NCBI RefSeq assembly: GCF_030767025.1 | Contig: NZ_JASITE010000004.1 | Location: 434,001-498,000, forward strand | DNA from: Nocardia sp. CC227C | GTDB taxonomy: Bacteria > Actinomycetota > Actinomycetes > Mycobacteriales > Mycobacteriaceae | Direction of reading: 5' to 3' | DNA: 64,000 bases | Shown here: piece after piece, positions 24,260-33,373 of the stretch | Numbering within the stretch: the stretch's first letter is position 1 | Layout: every line of letters starts with the position of its first letter | Program-made: the position numbers and the translations under genes | The notes under the pieces: generated by a model | Seen by the model: only the letters and a program-made list of their open reading frames with translations | What the model was told of the DNA's origin: nothing | The model's database searches: none

Positions 24260-26158
24260 CTAATCCGAGGCAACCGCCAGGTAGGTGAGATAGCTCGGAT
24301 GGTCGGGATCGAGAACTATGGTCTGACCATTGATCTTTCGCTTCACCGTTGGCGGCAGGAAGTGCCGGGGGACGCTGGTGGGGGCCACGGCGACGCGCAG
24401 GCGATGCCCGGCGCGCAGCACCGCCTCGGTGGGGTTGATCTCGATATCGATGTCGAAGGGCTCCCCCGGCAGCACCGGCAGCACCGAATCCGCGCGCAGC
24501 GTGTGATGCGGGAAGACCAGCTCACCGTTGACGTAGCGGCTCCGCTGCTCGTCGATCGCGCGCAGCGAGGACAGCAACGCACCCCGGGTGAGCGCCGCCG
24601 AGGTGCCGTCGGGCTCCACATCGGTGACGGTGACCGACCAGAAGGCTTCCGTCCCATCGGCTTCCACCCGCAGGTGCACCGTGAGCGGGCCGCACAGCAC
24701 CAGATCGGCCGCCAGCGGTTCGGTCGTGAAGGTGACGGCGGTGGCCTCCGCGCGACGGTCGTCGGCTCCGAAGCGGCGACCGAACAGGGTGGCCACGCCC
24801 AGGGACATGAGGGCGGTATTGCCGGAGGCCAGGCTGCCTCGGACGGTGGGCAGCGGCAGTCGGGTGATCTCCTCGGGCGGAAGGGATTCCAGCGAGGCGT
24901 CGGTGTCGGCGTGATCGGCGGCTCCGCTGGACCGCGCACCGAGGTAGAGCCGACGCACCTCGACGGCGGGATCGGGGAACCGGGTCCGCGTCACCCATCC
25001 GCCGCCGCCCTGCCGCCGCACGGTCACCGGCCCGTAGCCGTCGATGCCGTTGTCGATTCCCTTGAGCCACTTGTCGAACCACGCGCATTGCAGTTCATCC
25101 AAGGCGGGCGGGTTCCCGGGTGCGCCGAATCCGCTGCCGACGCTGATGTGGTAGCCATCGTCGACGAGCACCTGCTTCGCGCCGTCGGTCAGCGCGAGCC
25201 GGTCGAACATGTGGAAGTTGGAGCGGTTGTAGACGTCGTGCCAGGCACCGTGGATCCAGGTCGCCGCCGTGATGTCCTCGAAGCGGGGCAGCCGGGCCGC
25301 CCACTGGTCGTTGAGGAAGCCGTCGGGGTGACCGTCACCGGTGGCGATGCGGGCGGCCAGACCCAACCCGCTCGCCGGATAGCGGAACCGATCCCGCAGG
25401 TACGGTCGCAACACCTGGTTGCGGACCATACCGCGCGGGGAGGGCAGGAACTTCCCGGCGTTCACCGCCGCCAGCCACACCGCCATGCCGGGCGTCGGCA
25501 CGCCGCCGGTGAGGCCCAACTCCCGCACCGGGTCCTCACCGGCGACGATGGCGAAGACGGCGTCGAGCCCCTCCGGTCGCTGCCCCGCCGCGATCAGGGC
25601 GGCGATACCGCCGTAGGAGATGCCCGTGATCGCGAGATGTCCATCGCACCAGGGCTGTTCCCGTATCCACCGCAGCACCTCGACGTAGTCCTGATGCTCG
25701 CGCGGACTGAAGAAGTCCCAGGTGCCGGTGGAGGAGCCGGTGCCGCGCACGTCGACCACCAGATCGGCGTAGCCGCGCGACACCAGCGTGCGATTGGACG
25801 CCCACACGTCCACCGCGCCCCCGGCCGGAGTGTGCAGCAGGTCGCGGCCGCGGAAGCGCCGCCGATCCGACGGCCGCACCGCGTTCCCCGCACGCCGCGC
25901 CACCCGTCCGAACCGCCCGGCGACCCGATTGCCCATCCGGTTGTACGGCGTGAAGTTCACGACCACCGGAAACGCGTCGGGCACCGCCTCGGTGCGCCGG
26001 TACGCGGGACGGGTCAGATCGGCGCACAGCACCGCGCCGTCCGACATGGGAATCGTGACCGTGGTGTCCACGTGCACCGTGGGAAACCGCTCCGGGCCGA
26101 TATCGAACCGGGTGTCGGGCGGCAGGGGTACGGGAGCCGGGGTGATGGGCGCGGCCAT
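24260..26158 (-). CDS. CocE/NonD-family hydrolase
   Basis: 632 aa from the ATG at 26158 (GAGAGGA RBS). An alpha/beta hydrolase with a serine nucleophile in LAITGISYGGIAALIAAG and a preceding VDVRGTGSSTGTWDFFSPRE (oxyanion region) fits the X-Pro dipeptidyl-peptidase/cocaine esterase family. The jelly-roll C-terminal domain ends IVLDPDHPSYLTYLAV. A charge-relay Asp and His are expected in the middle third (VDDGYHISVG contains a candidate). No signal peptide. Substrates are esters or acyl compounds; not assignable. Confidence 0.88.
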   Translation of the reverse strand: MAAPITPAPVPLPPDTRFDIGPERFPTVHVDTTVTIPMSDGAVLCADLTRPAYRRTEAVPDAFPVVVNFTPYNRMGNRVAGRFGRVARRAGNAVRPSDRRRFRGRDLLHTPAGGAVDVWASNRTLVSRGYADLVVDVRGTGSSTGTWDFFSPREHQDYVEVLRWIREQPWCDGHLAITGISYGGIAALIAAGQRPEGLDAVFAIVAGEDPVRELGLTGGVPTPGMAVWLAAVNAGKFLPSPRGMVRNQVLRPYLRDRFRYPASGLGLAARIATGDGHPDGFLNDQWAARLPRFEDITAATWIHGAWHDVYNRSNFHMFDRLALTDGAKQVLVDDGYHISVGSGFGAPGNPPALDELQCAWFDKWLKGIDNGIDGYGPVTVRRQGGGGWVTRTRFPDPAVEVRRLYLGARSSGAADHADTDASLESLPPEEITRLPLPTVRGSLASGNTALMSLGVATLFGRRFGADDRRAEATAVTFTTEPLAADLVLCGPLTVHLRVEADGTEAFWSVTVTDVEPDGTSAALTRGALLSSLRAIDEQRSRYVNGELVFPHHTLRADSVLPVLPGEPFDIDIEINPTEAVLRAGHRLRVAVAPTSVPRHFLPPTVKRKINGQTIVLDPDHPSYLTYLAVASD

Positions 26159-26278
26159 GGAACATCCTCTCGACATCGTTGTCTGGGCCACGATGGCCCG
26201 ATCGCCGATTCAACAACGGTAATGCCGGACGAATATGACTGTCTACGGTTTGATTCCTCCGTCTCAGACGATTACGGT

Positions 26279-26299
26279 CCGTTATGTGTTTCGTAACGG
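26279..26299. promoter_or_regulatory. Inverted repeat in CocE/methyltransferase divergent region
   Basis: CCGTTA-N9-TAACGG, perfect 6-bp arms. It ends 5 bp before the 18-bp palindrome at 26304. Together they form a candidate operator region for a dimeric regulator such as TetR or MarR type. Confidence 0.4.
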
Positions 26300-26303
26300 T
26301 TGA

Positions 26304-26321
26304 CCTCAACCCGGGTTGAGG
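26304..26321. promoter_or_regulatory. 18-bp perfect palindrome overlapping the methyltransferase leader
   Basis: CCTCAACCCGGGTTGAGG is perfectly palindromic and partly overlaps a TTGACC (-35-like) at 26300-26305; that arrangement is seen in MerR/SoxR-type promoters with operators between -35 and -10. No convincing -10 follows. It lies directly upstream of the GGAGGGAGG ribosome binding site of the methyltransferase gene, so an RNA hairpin near the RBS is an alternative. Confidence 0.55.
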
Positions 26322-26337
26322 AGGGAGGCTCGACCGT

Positions 26338-27003
26338 ATGAATTCGTCAGTCGAAACCTGGAATGCCGTCTACGACAACGACACCGCGCCCTGGGTGATC
26401 GGAGAGCCGCAGCCCGCCATCGTGGCCCTCGAGCGTGCGGGGTGGATCCGCGGGCGGGTACTCGACCCCGGCAGCGGGGCCGGTGAGCACACCATCCTGC
26501 TCACCCGCCTGGGCTACGACGTGCGCGGAGTGGACCTGTCCCCGAGTGCGGTGGCGCACGCGCGGCGCAACGCCGCGGCACAGGGCGTGCCGTCCGCACG
26601 CTTCGACGTGGCCGACGCCCTGCGCTTGGCCGAATCCGAGGCGCTCGCGACGGACGGACGCGCCCCCGCCTTCGACACCATCGTCGACAGCGCGCTCTTC
26701 CACGTCTTCGGCGAGGAGCCGGAACTGCGCGCCGAGTACGTCCGCAGCCTGCGCGCGGTGTGCGAGCCCGGCGGCCGGGTGCACATCCTGGCGCTGTCGA
26801 ATCGAGAGCCCGGCATCGGCCCCCGCATCGGCGACGACATCATCCGCGAATCGTTCACCGACGGTTGGGAACTGGAGGAGCTGAGTCCGTCGCGCTATCT
26901 CGGCCGGGTCACCGAACCGGTGGCGGCGGAGGCGGAGGGGCTGGAGGTACGGGACGGCCGGGTGGAGGTGGCGGCCTGGCTGGCCCGCTTCCGCCGCCTG
27001 TGA
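26338..27003 (+). CDS. Class I SAM-dependent methyltransferase
   Basis: 221 aa, ATG at 26338 with GGAGGGAGG upstream. SAM-binding motif I VLDPGSGAGEHTILLTRLGY, motif II acidic VRGVDLSPSAVAHARRNAAA, and a FDTIVDSALFHVFG motif. This layout and the N-terminal WNAVYDNDTAPWVIGEPQP resemble thiopurine/small-molecule methyltransferases. Substrate unknown. The palindromes upstream suggest it is regulated separately from the divergent CocE hydrolase. Confidence 0.88.
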   Translation: MNSSVETWNAVYDNDTAPWVIGEPQPAIVALERAGWIRGRVLDPGSGAGEHTILLTRLGYDVRGVDLSPSAVAHARRNAAAQGVPSARFDVADALRLAESEALATDGRAPAFDTIVDSALFHVFGEEPELRAEYVRSLRAVCEPGGRVHILALSNREPGIGPRIGDDIIRESFTDGWELEELSPSRYLGRVTEPVAAEAEGLEVRDGRVEVAAWLARFRRL

Positions 27004-27021
27004 CCCGTCACCTCTGCCCAG

Positions 27022-28422
27022 TCACCTCAGCCCAGAGAAGTCTCGCAGCACAACGTGATTGCGGTCGGCGCAGCTGCCCAGCGCGTAATCGGGCAGCAGT
27101 CCGAGATACTGGCGGCGCGTGCGGGTGCTCCAACGCCGCGCCGCCATCGCCCGGGTCTTGTAGAAGTTGACCATGTAGCCGCCCTCGTACACCCGCAGCA
27201 GCACGTAACCGCCGGGATACTCCTTGACCGAGGCGATTTCGAGGAATTCGACGCCCACCGGAATGTCCGGGCGAGTGCGGCGGGTGCGGTGGGTGTGCCC
27301 GCTGTGGTGCAGGAACACCCCCGGCGCGGCCCGGTAGAGCGCGTGCAGCGCGGCGGCGCTCGCGCGATCCAAGACGAAGCCGGGTCCGTGCGAATTACTC
27401 ACGGCGGCATGGGTTGTCACCGGATGATGACCGAAGACGAGGGTGGGTCGGTCAGGATCGGGGGCCAGCAGTTCGCGCAGGGCGGCGCGCTGGTCGGCGT
27501 CGAGGACACCGCCCGCACCGCGCGGGCGCGTGGTGTCCAGGCCGATCAACCGCAACCCGCCCAGCTCGTGGTCGACGAGATGCCGACGTGGATGGAAGAC
27601 CGAACCCCACGGATCGTCGTCGGCATCCTCGAGCTGGTCGTGATTGCCACGGCAGACGAAGTAGTCACGGCCCAGCGCACCCCAGCCGTCGAGTCGATCG
27701 CGCACACCGCGCGACTGCTCCGGGGAGCCCTCGTCGGTGAGATCGCCCGCCACCACCAGATGATCGGCCGCACGGTTCGAGGCCCGGAGGTCGTCGAGCA
27801 CGGCCCCCAGCATCATGTCCGGATGGTCCTCGTCCTCGTGGCGCATTCCGCTGGGCACGCCGGGCAGGAACAGCCCGCTCTCCCGCTCGCCGAAGTGAAT
27901 GTCGTTGGCCAGGGCGATGGTTCGCAGCAGCCGTCCCGGCGGCGGGGTGGCCGTGGTGATGACGCCGGTCGATTCGGGGGCATCGGCCCGCAGGGTGACC
28001 AGGGTGCGGGCCGGGCGGGCGCGCACCCCGCCGGAGTACGCCTCGAAGCGGTAGGAACGTCCCGGCTCCAGGCCGGTGACCTCGGCGTAGTGGTAGGCCG
28101 TACGACGGGTGTCGGCGAACCGGACCGGCAGCGATCCGACGCTGTCCGCGGGACCGATCCGCACCTCGGTGTCGGCGGGCACCGGCCGCGGCCATCCCAG
28201 GCGATCACGGGCGCGCGTGGTCCAGGTGAGCACCACCGAGGTATCGGTGACGGTGACCACCTCGAGATCCGAGGCACGCACCGAATCACGCTGCGGAAGA
28301 GCGGATTCCACTGGCACCGCGGTGAAGTGCGAGCGACGGTACACCGGTGTGCGCACCGTGAGGGCGGCCGCTCCGGCGGCGACATTCGCCAGCCATACGG
28401 TTCGAAGCAACGGATCCACCAT
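27022..28422 (-). CDS. Calcineurin-like metallophosphoesterase
   Basis: 466 aa from the ATG at 28422 (GGAGG, 6-nt spacing). An N-terminal fibronectin-like strand region (FEAYSGGVRARPARTLVTLR) precedes the phosphoesterase domain with motifs LANDIHFGE, VVAGDLTDEG, FVCRGNHDQ, LVFGHHPV and HHSGHTHR, all metal ligands present. A signal-like N-terminus (LLRTVWLANVAAGAAAL) may anchor it. It probably hydrolyses a phosphomonoester or diester at the envelope; substrate unknown. Confidence 0.9.
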   Translation of the reverse strand: MVDPLLRTVWLANVAAGAAALTVRTPVYRRSHFTAVPVESALPQRDSVRASDLEVVTVTDTSVVLTWTTRARDRLGWPRPVPADTEVRIGPADSVGSLPVRFADTRRTAYHYAEVTGLEPGRSYRFEAYSGGVRARPARTLVTLRADAPESTGVITTATPPPGRLLRTIALANDIHFGERESGLFLPGVPSGMRHEDEDHPDMMLGAVLDDLRASNRAADHLVVAGDLTDEGSPEQSRGVRDRLDGWGALGRDYFVCRGNHDQLEDADDDPWGSVFHPRRHLVDHELGGLRLIGLDTTRPRGAGGVLDADQRAALRELLAPDPDRPTLVFGHHPVTTHAAVSNSHGPGFVLDRASAAALHALYRAAPGVFLHHSGHTHRTRRTRPDIPVGVEFLEIASVKEYPGGYVLLRVYEGGYMVNFYKTRAMAARRWSTRTRRQYLGLLPDYALGSCADRNHVVLRDFSGLR

Positions 28423-28553
28423 GGTGCCCTCCACGATGTCGGCTCAGCTGTGTTCCGACCGTACGGTGGGCAGTTGAACGCTCCGGAGCCCGCGCATGAC
28501 GTCTCGAGTCTGGTCCGGCGAATTCTGTCGCGGGCCGGGACGGCGGCGGACGC

Positions 28554-29330
28554 TCAGGCGGTGCGCGACGACCGTTCCGCCCCCGGCTCGCCCGAGGCCC
28601 CGACCAGTTCGGCGAAGCGGGCGGCCACCTTGACGTGGTACATCTCGAACAGATCCTCGAACAGCGCGAGCTGCGCCGCACTCGGACCGCCGTCGGACTC
28701 CCACACCGCCAGCAGGGCGCGCCACACCAGGACGTGCAGGTCGGGTCCGGCGGCGTAGTACGCGGCGACCGCCTGCGGCACGTCCAGCACCGTCTCCCCG
28801 ATGGAGTTCAGCACGGCCCGGCGCATGCCGTGGTCGAGCACGGTGAGCAGGCGGCGCACCAGATCCAGCTCCAGGGCGAGCATGGCGCGGTGATCCGGAT
28901 CGGGCTTTCGGGCAAGGGTTTCCAGTTCGTCCACCGCGGCCGTCAGCTCGCCCGCACCGAGCCGCTCCCCGCACTCGGTGTAGCCCACCAGGGCGTCCAG
29001 GACGATGCCGCGCTCCTCGGCCACGATGTCCCGGAACATCTCCGCGGCCACCTCGGGCGTGCCCAGCGACAGCTGGAAGACCCGGCGGTAGACCTCCGCG
29101 CCCCCATCCGCGCGCACATCGCGAATCACGAAGCCCTTGCCCCGGTACGCCTGGGCGAACCCGTAGGACTCCAGCCTGCCGAGCACCAGCTGCGCGGTGG
29201 CCCGGTTCATCTCGAACTCCTCCGCGACCTGCCGCACCGAGGGCATCAGGTCACCCGCCTCGTAGACACCCTCGACGACACGACGAGCCAGCTCGTCCGC
29301 GACATCGGCGACTACCGTCTGAGCTCCCAT
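28554..29330 (-). CDS. GntR-type regulator with C-terminal helical domain
   Basis: 258 aa from the ATG at 29330. The N-terminal winged HTH (VADELARRVVEGVYEAGDLM, then PSVRQVAEEFEMNRATAQLV, then a wing ending RGKGFVIRD) is GntR-like. The C-terminal ~170 aa is a helical all-alpha domain (EMFRDIVAEERGIVLDALVG, then ELDLVRRLLTVLDHGMRRAV) like the FadR ligand-binding domain. It ends 124 bp from the phosphoesterase start. Targets unknown; the divergent class V aminotransferase at 29647 is one possibility. Confidence 0.85.
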   Translation of the reverse strand: MGAQTVVADVADELARRVVEGVYEAGDLMPSVRQVAEEFEMNRATAQLVLGRLESYGFAQAYRGKGFVIRDVRADGGAEVYRRVFQLSLGTPEVAAEMFRDIVAEERGIVLDALVGYTECGERLGAGELTAAVDELETLARKPDPDHRAMLALELDLVRRLLTVLDHGMRRAVLNSIGETVLDVPQAVAAYYAAGPDLHVLVWRALLAVWESDGGPSAAQLALFEDLFEMYHVKVAARFAELVGASGEPGAERSSRTA

Positions 29331-29646
29331 CGCATCGCCCTTCCTGCCGAATCCCAACGTCTGAGACAGTCTAGCGCCCCGAGAGCAACTCCCCTCCGCA
29401 TCCGGGCGTGGGGCTCCGCACACCCCGGTGCCGTGGGCTATACGAGTGCCACGGGCCGTGCCCGGCGACGTCTACGACGACGGTGCAGGGGTCATACCGG
29501 TGCCGAGGGCTTACGCCCACGGCGCGCGTACCCGGCGGTGTGCCCCGCCGCGGTCGATCGTTCCGGCGGTGGCTGCTCCGGCTGTTCGGGCCAGATTCGC
29601 CGCGCTGGCTCTTGTCCGATGTCACGGCTGCTTACACGATGGGGGG

Positions 29647-30699
29647 ATGAGCGCCGCATCCGACCTGCTGCCGTCCTCGGTCCGGGACGCCTTCGCCCCC
29701 GCCGTCACCTATCTGAATGCCGCCAGTTACGGCCTGATGCCGATCACCGCGGTGGACGCGGCGGGCGAGGCCGAACGCGAGCGCATGCGCGGCGAGTTCG
29801 ACATTCCCGCCGTCGATGCCGTGGCCGCCTCGTGCCGGGAGTCGTTCGCGCGGCTGACCGGGATGCGGGCCGATCAGGTGGCGCTCGGATCGCAAGTGTC
29901 GCAGCTGGTGGGACTGGTGGCCGCGAGCCTGCCCGCGGGCGCGCACGTGCTCGTGCCCGAAGGCGAATTCACCTCGGTGCTGTGGCCGTTCCTGGCCCGG
30001 CCCGAGCTGCGCGTGCGCACCGTCCCATTGGCGGAACTCCCGGAATCCGTTCGCCCGGAAGACGATCTGGTGGCCGCCGCGGCGGTGCAGTCCGCCGACG
30101 GCGCGGTGCTCGATCTTCCCGCCACCATCGCCGCGGCCCGCACCCACGGGGCGCGAACGCTTTTCGACCTGAGCCAGGCCGCGGGCTGGTATCCGGTGCA
30201 CGACACCGGGGCCGACTGGGTGGTCAGCGTCGGATACAAGTGGCTGCTCGGCGCGAAGGGCACCGCCTACCTCGCGGGCACCGACGAGGCGCTGAATACG
30301 CTGCGCCCCTTGGCCGCCGGTTGGTACTCGGGCTTCGACCCGTGGCAGACCTGTTACGACGGCCCGCTGCGGCAGGCCGAGGACGCCCGCCGCTTCGACG
30401 TCTCACCCGTCTGGCCCGCCGTGCTGGCCCAGCGCCCGGCGTTCGACCTCATCGAAGCCGTCGGCATCGAGGCCATCCACCGGCACGATGTCGCGCTGGC
30501 CAACCGGCTGCGCGCGGGCCTGGGCCTGCCCCAGGGCGATTCGGCGGTGGTCTCGCTCGCCGTCACCCCGGACACGCTGGAGCGGCTGCGGGCGGCCAAG
30601 GTGGTGGGCTCACTGCGCGCCGGACGGCTGCGGCTGGCCTGCCACCTGTACAACACCGAGGACGACATCGACCGCGCCCTGAACGTGCTGCACGACTAG
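29647..30699 (+). CDS. Class V PLP-dependent aminotransferase/cysteine-desulfurase-like
   Basis: 350 aa from the ATG at 29647; the in-frame upstream extension looks non-coding. PLP-fold signs: YLNAASYGLMP at the N-terminus, D in LFDLSQAAGWYPVHD, the Schiff-base Lys in WVVSVGYKWLLGAKGTAYLA, and the Arg-rich C-domain. It matches the isopenicillin-N epimerase/kynureninase-like class V group, often called aminotransferase. The substrate is not evident. It is convergent with the small gene at 30701, only 1 bp apart. Confidence 0.88.
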   Translation: MSAASDLLPSSVRDAFAPAVTYLNAASYGLMPITAVDAAGEAERERMRGEFDIPAVDAVAASCRESFARLTGMRADQVALGSQVSQLVGLVAASLPAGAHVLVPEGEFTSVLWPFLARPELRVRTVPLAELPESVRPEDDLVAAAAVQSADGAVLDLPATIAAARTHGARTLFDLSQAAGWYPVHDTGADWVVSVGYKWLLGAKGTAYLAGTDEALNTLRPLAAGWYSGFDPWQTCYDGPLRQAEDARRFDVSPVWPAVLAQRPAFDLIEAVGIEAIHRHDVALANRLRAGLGLPQGDSAVVSLAVTPDTLERLRAAKVVGSLRAGRLRLACHLYNTEDDIDRALNVLHD

Positions 30700-30700
30700 C

Positions 30701-31108
30701 TCACGGCGTCAGTTCCACACCGCGCAGCCGCAGATCGGCGGCGATCCACTCCACCCCGGCCTCGGTCGCCTCCAGGGTGTCCGGCCCGATCCAGCGGGCC
30801 AACCCCCACAGCGTCAGCGCGGCCGCGACCGGACGCCACTCGGCGACGATCTGCGCCGGGGCCGCCTTGTGCCGGGGTGTGCCGCCGACGTTCACGCTCG
30901 ACCCGCACACCAGTCGGTAGAGCAGGCCGCGCAGCCGGTGCGCCGGTTCGCGCTCCCGCGCGCCCCCGGACTCCCCCGACAGCGCGGCGGCCGAATCCCG
31001 CTGCGCCCCGGCCAAGCGGTGGACCTCCTCCGGCGTCAGGAAGCGCCGCGACGACAACTCCGCCACCCCCTCGAATTCGCGCTCCTGCCACACCCCGTTC
31101 GCCTTCAC
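30701..31108 (-). CDS. Hypothetical protein
   Basis: 135 aa from the GTG at 31108 (VKANGVWQEREFEGVAELSS). The longer frame above runs through a repeat-rich intergenic region and is unlikely. A helical body (FLTPEEVHRLAGAQRDSAAA, then LRGLLYRLVCGSSVNVGG, then AALTLWGLARWIGPDTL) reads as a genuine small protein. Its start is next to the tandem repeats at 31231-31410. Family not recognised. Confidence 0.55.
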   Translation of the reverse strand: MKANGVWQEREFEGVAELSSRRFLTPEEVHRLAGAQRDSAAALSGESGGAREREPAHRLRGLLYRLVCGSSVNVGGTPRHKAAPAQIVAEWRPVAAALTLWGLARWIGPDTLEATEAGVEWIAADLRLRGVELTP

Positions 31109-31230
31109 GACGCCACCGTATGCCAGCCACGACCGCACCCACACGACCCCAACACCGTGGGCATCCGGGCAGACGCGGAATCCCACGGAGCCGTCGCGCT
31201 CCGACGCGTGACGCACCGCCGCGATGCCTT

Positions 31231-31410
31231 GCCCGCCCGAGCTTTCCGCGCACGCCACACCGCCGAACCGCACACCACCGAACCGCACACGCCACACCGC
31301 CGAACCGCGCACGGCGCACCGCCGCCTGTTTCCTCGGCCGCCCGAGCTTTCCGCGCTCGCCACTGCGCCCGAACCTCGCACGGCACACCGCCGCCGAATT
31401 CCTCGGCCCC
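31231..31410. repeat. Imperfect tandem repeats in divergent intergenic region
   Basis: In the 527-bp gap between 31108 and 31636 the GC-rich block carries short degenerate units. GCCCGAGCTTTCCGCG occurs at 31235 and 31340; GCACGGCGCACCGCCGCC at 31309 recurs with one change at 31378; GCCGCCTGTTTCCTCGG at 31321 resembles 31390; and CCGAACCGCAC repeats three times near 31263-31307. Both translations are Arg/Thr-rich and unlike a protein. I see no gene in this stretch. Confidence 0.6.
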
Positions 31411-31635
31411 GGGACGAAATCCGGCAGCGGCGATCATGGCGTGCTGGTTCTGCCACATCGTCGTAGGTGATCGCTACGGCTTTCGACACACCGCCGGTTT
31501 CACCTCGGCCACCGTGACCAGGGAGTTCAACCTCCGCCCGCAGCGGCTCGCCACCGTGGTGGCGATGGCACGCGGGCCTGTCCACCATCACTGCGGCACT
31601 GTGGGATTCGCGGCGAGTGTGGTTGGGTTGTCGGG

Positions 31636-33144
31636 GTGGAAGGAACTACCTTCGGTCGCTATCGCCTCCTCGGACTGCTCGGCGAGGGCGGAATGGGGCA
31701 GGTCCATCGCGCCTACGACACCGAGACCGATCGCGTGGTCGCGCTGAAGGTGCTGCCGCCCGACTTCGCCGACGATCCCGTGTACCGGGAGCGGTTCCGC
31801 CGGGAGGCACAGGCGGCCGCCAAACTGACCGAACCGCACATCATTCCGATCCACGCCTACGGTGAGATCGACGGTCGGCTGTTCCTCGATATGCGGCTCG
31901 TCGAGGGCATCGACATGTCCACCCGGCTCGCCACCGGCGGTCCCATGCCCCCGGCCACGGCGGTGTCCTACCTCGGCCAGATCGCCGCGGCACTGGACGC
32001 CGCGCACCGGGCCGGACTGCTGCACCGGGACGTGAAGCCCTCGAATGTGCTCACCACCGCGGACGGTTTCGCCTACCTCATCGATTTCGGGATCGCGCGC
32101 GGCGGCGGCGACAGCAGTCTGACCACCACGGGCGCGGCGGTCGGCACCTTCGCGTACATGGCGCCCGAGCGGCTCGCGCACGACGAGTGCGACGGCCGGG
32201 CCGACGTGTACTCGCTGGCCTGCGTGCTCTACGAATGCCTGGCCGGGGCGAAGCCGTTCCCCGGGGACAGCGTGGAGCGGCAGATCGCCGCGCACCTGTC
32301 GAAACCCCCGCCGCGTCCCTCCCTGGCGGACACGCGGATTCCGGCGGCCTTCGACGAGGTGATCGCGCGCGGGATGGCGAAGGATCCGGCACAGCGCTAT
32401 CCGTCCGCCGGCGCGCTGGCCGCCGCCGCGCGGGACGCGCTGGCGGGCGACGCCGCCGATACGGGCGGCAAGCCGTCCAGAACGGCCGCCACGCAACTCA
32501 ATCCCTCGCCCCCGCCCCCGTCCACCCCGCCGTACTCGCAGCCGGTGTGGACGCGAACCCGGGCCACGCCGGGCTCGTCCACCCGCCGGACCGTGCTGGC
32601 CGTGACCGCCGGGGTCGCGGTGCTGCTCGCGGCGGCGGTGGCGATCGGCCTACTCGTGGACCGGGATTCGTCCCCGACGAGGCCGACCGTCACCGCGGCT
32701 CCGGGTCCGCCGCCGTTGACGATCGCGGCCGAGACGACGTCCGCCGCGACGACACCGGCCGCGCCGCCGACGGCAGCCGCGACGACACCGCCGAGTTCCG
32801 TCGAGACCACAGGAACCACCAGCGCGCCGGAGCCGACCGTCGGGTTGGCGGACTACGTTCGCGACCACTACGCCCTGCTGCCGGGCGACACCGCCGCCGC
32901 GTGGTCGCGCCTGACACCGCGCTATCAGGACTTCGTCGGCGGATACGCCGCCTATCAAGATTTCTGGGGCACAGTCGGTTCCGTCACGGTTTCGGAGGTA
33001 AGTCCGAATCCGGCGAATCTGACGGTCACCTACCGACTCTCGCTACGCTACGACGACGGTCGCACCGGAACCGAAACCCGGCGGGCTCAGTTGGTGCGGG
33101 CGGGTGACGCGTACCGGATCGACAGCGCGGAGCTCGTACCCTGA
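31636..33144 (+). CDS. Membrane Ser/Thr protein kinase (PknH/PknB-like, Hanks type)
   Basis: 502 aa, GTG start. The kinase domain has the glycine loop [18 protein letters not shown], Lys in [11 protein letters not shown], catalytic [15 protein letters not shown], and APER, all conserved, so it should be active. After a Pro/Ser-rich juxtamembrane linker a single TM (about residues 319-340, [20 protein letters not shown]) leads to an external NTF2-like/cystatin-like domain ([20 protein letters not shown], then [18 protein letters not shown]). It looks like the PknH/PknI type seen beside regulatory genes in mycobacteria. The 3' end is followed by 229 bp without a gene. Confidence 0.9.
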   Translation: MEGTTFGRYRLLGLLGEGGMGQVHRAYDTETDRVVALKVLPPDFADDPVYRERFRREAQAAAKLTEPHIIPIHAYGEIDGRLFLDMRLVEGIDMSTRLATGGPMPPATAVSYLGQIAAALDAAHRAGLLHRDVKPSNVLTTADGFAYLIDFGIARGGGDSSLTTTGAAVGTFAYMAPERLAHDECDGRADVYSLACVLYECLAGAKPFPGDSVERQIAAHLSKPPPRPSLADTRIPAAFDEVIARGMAKDPAQRYPSAGALAAAARDALAGDAADTGGKPSRTAATQLNPSPPPPSTPPYSQPVWTRTRATPGSSTRRTVLAVTAGVAVLLAAAVAIGLLVDRDSSPTRPTVTAAPGPPPLTIAAETTSAATTPAAPPTAAATTPPSSVETTGTTSAPEPTVGLADYVRDHYALLPGDTAAAWSRLTPRYQDFVGGYAAYQDFWGTVGSVTVSEVSPNPANLTVTYRLSLRYDDGRTGTETRRAQLVRAGDAYRIDSAELVP

Positions 33145-33373
33145 CACGCGCGATCCGAAACCTTTATGTCCGTTTCATTGCAGGTCATCCGACCGAACCT
33201 AACGGTGCGTAATCGAGCGATTGTTGGGCGTGTCGCGCGCGGCACGCCGAGGCGGACTGGACTGATGGCAAATCCCCAGTTTCGTCTGAGCGAGCCATCG
33301 ACTATTAATGGCATGTGCGATTGCCACTCGTGAACACCTGTCCAGGGTCGGATCGTCTGCTGCGGGAGGAGAT

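Noticed and set aside
24299..26296. A 665-aa plus-strand frame opposite the CocE hydrolase
   Set aside because: No domain, no RBS, and the CocE reading has nucleophile and oxyanion motifs.
28635..30920. A 761-aa plus-strand frame spanning the GntR and aminotransferase genes
   Set aside because: It crosses two well supported genes and contains Arg-rich shadow sequence only.
31224..31466. A CRISPR array in the repeat-rich gap
   Set aside because: Units are imperfect, of unequal length and spacing, without unique spacers or cas genes.
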